NCBI GenBank assembly: GCA_965153455.1
Contig: OZ234499.1
Span: forward strand, 4,013,577-4,077,576
Source: Sphagnum compactum
Lineage: Eukaryota > Bryophyta > Sphagnopsida > Sphagnales
Direction: 5' to 3'
Length of the DNA: 64,000 nucleotides
Part shown: piece by piece, positions 59,083 through 64,000 of the stretch
Layout of the letters: each line of letters starts with the position of its first letter
Position numbering within the stretch: the stretch's first letter is position 1
Program-made: the position numbers and the translations under genes
The notes under the pieces: model-generated
What the model was told of the DNA's origin: nothing
The model's input: the letters and a program-made list of their open reading frames with translations, nothing else
Databases searched by the model: none

Positions 59083-61932
59083 ATGGAAGCAGTTACATTT
59101 GGAGGCACAGCTATGAGTGGCACCCACGCAAGCTTACAAAAATGTCAGATCTTTGGCAAGCAACCAGGAGCTTCTTTGCAGGAGTTGAAACTTGTAGGTT
59201 TGTCACAGATGCAGAAGAATGGATGCGGCAGAATGGCAACGCCTGCAAAGATCAAGTTGTTATTCCCCTTGAAAGTTGAAGCGAATGTATCAGGAATAGG
59301 GAAGAAGGTGAATGGTACCAAAGTGAATGGGACCAAGGTAGAGATGGGTGGCAAGAAAAACAAGAGCAGCTTGGAGGAGGAGGAAGAAACCACAACAACA
59401 GCAACAGCTGCAGGAGGACAACCCAAGTCCAGTTTTTCTTCAACAATGCCTGCAGGGTTGAAAGCATATGCTCAAAGCCCAGCGTTGCAGGCTGTGCTGG
59501 CTGCAATGGCCAATGTGGTATTGGCTGCAGAAAAGCAGCGAAAGTTGGAGGAGATTGCTGGCAAGACTGAAGTTCCTGTGGATGCATTGCGACAGGGAAG
59601 ACTGGTGGAAGGCAAGCTTGTGTACCGTCAGACTTTTGTGATCCGGTCTTATGAAGTTGGAGCTGATAAGACTGCTTCCGTTGAGACTCTGATGAACCAC
59701 TTCCAGGTAGAACCCACCTCCTCCACTCTATCGTCTCTCTCTCTTGCCTATGCTTTTTCTTCTTCCCCAGTGGTGGGTATTGCACAAACTGCCTCCCTTA
59801 GGGTTTGCACAAAGATGATTTGCAACCCATTTCTGTCAAACCCAGATCAATCCCAAATCAATCTTTGTTGATTGCATTTTGGATGATTTGCAATCCAAAA
59901 TGCATTTTGGGGTCTATTGCATTTTGGGTTTGCACAAAGAGGATTTGATGAACTTTTCGAGTACTTACCCAAATGATTGTTCGTGGTTTTGTGCAGGAAA
60001 CTGCATTGAATCATGTGTGGATGGTGGGTCTGGCTGGAGATGGATTTGGAGCAACACATGCAATGATCCGCCACAACCTCATTTGGGTTGTCTCGCGCAT
60101 GCAAGTGCAAGTGGAGCAATATCCAGCTTGGTATACCTCTTTCTTCTCAACAACACCCCCCACCTCACCCCCTATTTCCTCAACACCCCGAAACAAACAA
60201 TGAGCAGAGCAAAACAATCAAGATATTTTTTTCCCTCACAAAAAAGCTTGAATTGTTGTGGCTTGAAAAATGAGGATAACTATTGAAAACATTAACTACT
60301 TCACTGTATCTTTCTTGCTTGTTTGCTTTTGCTTATGTTGGAACTGGCTGATGGAAATAATGTTTTTGGTGGTGTTTTTCGTCTCTGCAATCTCTCTCTC
60401 TCACTATTAATATGTCTGAAATGAGTGAGGGTTCTGGCACATTCTGAGATCGCATTCTTTTCTTGAAGAAACAAAACTTGATTTGCTTGGAAAAGAGACT
60501 CCTGGAGAATGACAACAAGTCTCTGTTCTCAAATAGAAACAGTGGTGTTTTTGAAATTGTCTGCTGCAGGGGAGATGTGGTTGAGATGGATACATGGGTG
60601 GCAGGGTCAGGGAAGAATGGGATGAGACGCGACTGGCTTGTGCGGGATTACAAAACAGGACAGGTCCTTGCTCGTGCCACCAGGCAATTTTGCTTACCTT
60701 TTCTGCAGTTCAGAATCATCTTTTGTTTGCCAATGCAAAGAAAGTATGGAGATTTCTCGATTCTCTTAAGAGTTATATTGTGCAATGCAAAGTGCATGAT
60801 ATATTCTCCATATGTAATTATCACTGTGAAAAGAAATGTGCAATCTGCTCATTTTTTTGTTTGTGGATTTTGCTTTTGGATATGTATGTGTGCAGTACAT
60901 GGGTGATGATGAACCAGAAAACAAGGCGGTTGTCAAAGATGCCTAATGAAGTGCGAGAGGAAATATCACCCCACTTCCTTGAACGATCAGCAATCAAAGA
61001 AAACAATTTAGTGACACAGAAGATTAAAAAGCTTGACGACTCTGCACAGCTTGTCCGCTCTGGATTGACAGTATGAACATTCATTTTTTATTCCCATTTG
61101 CGCAACAACTCTTTTTTCTTCTTTGTTGTTGTTTCAAATCATCTTGATGAAAATACAGATATCCTTGAAGGATCTAGAGTGAAGGACAGAAGGGTATTGC
61201 CTATCTCTCATTCACAGGGGTTTCTTTGCTGCAGCCAAAACGAAGTGATTTGGACATGAACCAGCATGTTAACAATGTGAAGTACATCGGGTGGATGATG
61301 GAGGTTAGAATCTGCCTACCTCAGGGAAAGAGACCACCTACCAATGAGAGAAGATTTGTTCTGAAGTTTGATTTCAAGCATGAGGGAACCATGCTTTGTC
61401 CATATGGGTGCTTTAGAAATGTGACATCAAGAGTTTCTAGAAAATGGATTTAACTAGTGAATTGGTTTTGGTTTTGGCTGTGCAATAAGGAGCTGAGTAA
61501 CCGAAGGTCAGCACAATCATGTGCTAATTAATTGCTTCTTACTCAATGAATTTGTTATTTTTGCAGAGTATTCCAAATGCAATTCAGGAAGGCCATGAAC
61601 TGGAAACTCTGATCCTTGAATACAGGAGAGAGTGTAGCCAGTCTGATGTTGTGCAGTCGATGACAAGTACAGAGTCCTCAACTGCACAGGCTCATAACAT
61701 TGAAGCAGAAGTGGAAATGAATGACACTGCAGCAGTCAATGGTGAAGAAAGAACTGCCCCTTTTCCCAGTGGTGCGACATTGTCATCAGCATTTCAGGAG
61801 ATCAGCAATGCAAATCGCATTGGTCCATTGCAATTTACACACTTGCTTCGTCTACAAGTTGATGGTGCTGAGATTGTGCGTGGCAGGACTCATTGGAGAT
61901 TGAAGAAGCCTTTCCATCACAATGCTCATTGA
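59083..61932 (+). CDS. FATB: Plastid acyl-ACP thioesterase, FatB type (6 exons, 493 aa)
   Basis: Hydrolyses saturated acyl-ACP in the plastid stroma, releasing palmitate-type fatty acids for export. Exons: 59083-59706, 59997-60130, 60570-60683, 60896-61070, 61235-61303, 61567-61932, phase-consistent. A long Lys/Gly/Thr-rich transit region precedes a hydrophobic segment at 132-149 (SPALQAVLAAMANVVLAAEK), the FatB-class anchor. The hot-dog domains follow: YRQTFVIRSYEVGADKTASV, ETALNHV, then SGKNGMRRDWLVRDYKTGQV and RRLSKMPNEVREEI. Catalytic residues are Asn358 and His360 in DMNQHVNNVKYIGWMME and Cys395 in LEYRREC, with the 37-residue spacing known from Arabidopsis FATB. The frame opens at a TTG after an in-frame TGA; the first ATG at 59083 is used. 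Intron 3 has a GC donor. The transit region and the segment after Cys395 are longer than in Arabidopsis. Confidence 0.95.
60684..60895 (+). other. Non-canonical GC-AG intron in FATB
   Basis: Exon 3 must end in ...GCC ACC AG and exon 4 must begin T ACA TGG to make the conserved ATSTWVMMN. The donor is then CAG|GCAATT and the acceptor GTGTGCAG|TACATGG. No GT near the junction restores this frame. Confidence 0.8.
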
Positions 61933-62115
61933 TCCATAGCAACATTTCAATTTGTGAAAATAATGATTTTTTTTTTTTGGGGTGCTGGGTCTTCAACTGT
62001 TCAGCACCAAACATCAAGTAAGTAGCAATCATATTGAGCCTCCTTCATTATCGATGGAATTTTTCTTACCTGCCTGGTCTTGGTATTGGGTCACACTAGT
62101 ATGATTCAAGTATTG

Positions 62116-62222
62116 GAGAAGGGTTTGCTCTTAGTCCCTTCTGGAAATTGAGGCTGCCATCATAAGGCTGAAATTTGGTGGGGCCAAAATTCCCAGAAGG
62201 GTTTAAAAGCAGACCCTTCACT
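62116..62222. repeat. Imperfect inverted repeat of about 107 bp
   Basis: Left arm GGAGAAGGGTTTGCTCTTAG...CCCTTCTGG; right arm, read as reverse complement, AGTGAAGGGTCTGC...CCCTTCTGG. The arms are about 42 bp with roughly ten mismatches and the central loop is about 20 bp. A foldback or MITE-like element in the FATB 3' flank. Confidence 0.65.
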
Positions 62223-62297
62223 TGTGTAAAGAAACTGGTGAGAAATTTTTGAAAACAGGGTGCTTCCGAAATTCATAAGGTCTGTTGACTGGTCAGT

Positions 62298-62324
62298 GGG
62301 ATCTTATGCAGGTCATAAGATCCC
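62298..62324. repeat. Perfect 11-bp hairpin
   Basis: GGGATCTTATG, loop CAGGT, CATAAGATCCC: a perfect stem of 11 pairs with a 5-base loop, 366 bases after the FATB stop. There is no T-run after it, and plant Pol II does not use such terminators, so it may be an RNA structure or a transposon end. Confidence 0.9.
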
Positions 62325-63229
62325 GCGCAAGGTTACGCTGAGAAGCAATGGGTAAAATACAAAGCGAAAATCTCAGTGGTTCTTTACAGTTTGGAAGCAC
62401 ACCACTCTACTTGGAGAATTTTTTGGCTTGTGTGACAAGAAACTGGCTCTCCTTCAGTGCCATATACTAAATATTTTAGTGGGTGTGAACCGTAAATGCA
62501 GGGAAGGAGCTGCAGCATTTTATTCACAGTCTGTACACTCTGAGACATGCTGGACTTGATTTGGGGAGCAGGCACCATAACTGTCTCAAAAAACAAAATT
62601 TAACTCTTCTTGCAGATGTTAAGAGTTTAAATTGATTCTTTTTGTATACCAGATATTGAGTGTGATCTACAGGTGAAATCATTGTCAGCCTTCAATACGT
62701 ATTTTATTTTGCTTCATTTCAGATTCACCAACCATTCTAGTTTCATTGTTGTTTGGGTGTCAATGGGTGCCCTCAAAACATGACCATCATGTGATATACA
62801 TTTCTTTCTACATCAGCAAGGATGAGGACCTTGTATCCTTGCTGATACTTTGTCCAACACGGGGATGAACTTGGAACAAGACTTGTGGTTGTGGAGTTTG
62901 CTCCAGTCTCTCGGAAGACCCGGTGTAACAATGATTACAATTAGCAATATATTATTAGTCACAATTATTGATCAATTAGTATTTATCCCATAATCTTTTC
63001 AATTGGGTGATGACTGATATTGTGAGTGATGACCTAAAAGATGATGGGATACTCACATTTCTTATTGCTTCACATACTTGCATTTTCAGAACCCTAAACC
63101 CTAAACCTATGGTCTAAGTTTTGTGGTTTCCAAAAACCATTCCTTGAAATATGATGCTTTCTTTATGGGGGATTTTCCCCCAAAAGATCCTTTGTATGAT
63201 GACCTGCCCCTTTTTTTTTGGTCTCCCAA

Positions 63230-64000
63230 GTGGTGAAAACTCTACTTAGATTATGGGATACCTAAAAGCTACTTAGGAGTTACTTAGGAACTATCTGGGG
63301 AAACACCTAAAGACTTACTTAGGTTATAAGATACCTAACCCTTACTTACTTAAGGAGTTACATAGAGTCTACTTGTGAAGCTAACTTAGGTTAGGAGATA
63401 TTTAGGAGTTATTTAGAAGGCTACGTAGGAATACCTAGGGCTTATTCCCCTATGTAAATTCTTAGGGAGACACCTAGGTGTCTACTTAAGTTACGGGATA
63501 CTTAAGGATTACTTAGAGGACTACATAGAGCCTATTTATGGACTTAGCTAGGGATTTCTTAGGTTCATGCATACCTAGGGGTTATGTAGGGTGTACCTAG
63601 GGTTAACTCATAGTCCAAAAATGGACTAGATAAAGCTTACATAAGGGGCTACCTAGAGGCTTTTTAAGGAGTTACATAGGGGCTACTTAAAACTAAGTCG
63701 TAGCCCTTATGTAAACCTTATGTATACATTTAAATAGTCTTTAGACATCCCCTAACTTAAGTAGGTCCTAGGCAACCAATATGTAACACCTTAAATAGTC
63801 CCTCTATAATTCCTTATGTTGCCTTTTTTATAGCCCATAACCTAGGTAGGCCTCTATGTGATCTATAGGTAATCCTTAAATAGCCCCCTAGGTTACTTAA
63901 GTACCCCCCCCCCTCCTCCTTAGGTGTCCCAAGGGTATCCCCCTAATCTTCCCCCAAAGAGATTTCTTAGCTACCCCTTGGTAACCTCTAGATAGGTCCT
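63230..64000. repeat. Degenerate CTTAGG/CCTAAG low-complexity tract
   Basis: About 770 bp, continuing past the window, built from variants of ACTTAGG, ACCTAGG and GAGTTACTTAGG. Up to about 63.65 kb the G-rich form (TTAGG) dominates; after that the C-rich complement (CCTTA, CCTAGG, AACCT) dominates, so the two halves resemble a diverged large inverted repeat. A poly-C run lies near 63,905. Confidence 0.75.

Larger units (their letters stand above)
61933..63230. other. 3' flank of FATB with two inverted repeats
   Basis: The early part is presumably 3' UTR. Two foldback structures are listed separately. AACCCTAAACCCTAAACC (about 63,089-63,106) is a short telomere-like word. No second gene is seen. 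Confidence 0.5.

Noticed and set aside
59252-59785. 177-codon minus-strand open frame inside FATB exon 1
   Set aside because: Antisense shadow with Leu/Pro-rich low complexity.
63089-63106. CCCTAAACCCTAAA as an interstitial telomere
   Set aside because: Only about two repeat units; such words are common in plant promoters and introns.

Overview
This is a nuclear genomic window from a land plant. The reasons are spliced genes with GT-AG introns, plant-type proteins (a plastid acyl-ACP thioesterase of the FatB class, a 16-cysteine thaumatin-like PR-5 protein, an APY6-type apyrase, a plant-form XRCC2), and long AT-rich intergenic DNA carrying retroelement debris. The species cannot be fixed from sequence alone. 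Introns of about 80-900 bp, genes 8-16 kb apart and the retroelement types would suit a non-flowering plant, but that is a weak inference.

Layout. Bases 1-224 hold what looks like the last exon of an unrecognised gene. 225-7,497 is AT-rich and without genes. 7,498-10,736 (minus) is an eight-exon apyrase. 10,737-19,740 holds its CT-rich leader, a 35-bp tandem repeat full of CATGCATG motifs, AT-rich DNA, and then about 4.7 kb of higher-complexity DNA (14.9-19.7 kb) with no recognisable protein. 19,741-21,175 (plus) is a three-exon VTT-domain membrane protein. 21.2-31.1 kb is AT-rich with microsatellites and one compositionally odd island (28.33-29.16 kb). 31,090-34,144 (plus) is a nine-exon XRCC2 gene. 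34.2-42.1 kb contains Ty3/gypsy remnants on the minus strand (integrase near 35.2-35.6 kb, gag and protease near 38.4-39.1 kb). 42,102-43,569 (plus) is a three-exon thaumatin-like protein. 43.6-59.0 kb is repeat-rich: a 693-bp inverted-repeat element, a very G-rich block at 46.65-46.93 kb, several dispersed repeat pairs, and a decayed reverse-transcriptase element at about 52.25-55.4 kb with a C-terminal zinc/nuclease-like region. 59,083-61,932 (plus) is a six-exon FATB gene. 61.9-64.0 kb holds hairpins and then a degenerate CTTAGG/CCTAAG low-complexity tract that runs off the end.

The genes do not form a pathway: nucleotide hydrolysis in the endomembrane system, VTT-type membrane function, homologous recombination, defence or cell-wall protein, and plastid fatty-acid export. 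Exon junctions were worked out by hand from reading-frame continuity, splice dinucleotides and remembered family alignments. The apyrase, VTT, thaumatin-like and FATB models are phase-consistent throughout; XRCC2 has one uncertain junction (exon 2 to exon 3). Several open reading frames begin at GTG or TTG; for a plant nuclear gene I moved the start to the first in-frame ATG.
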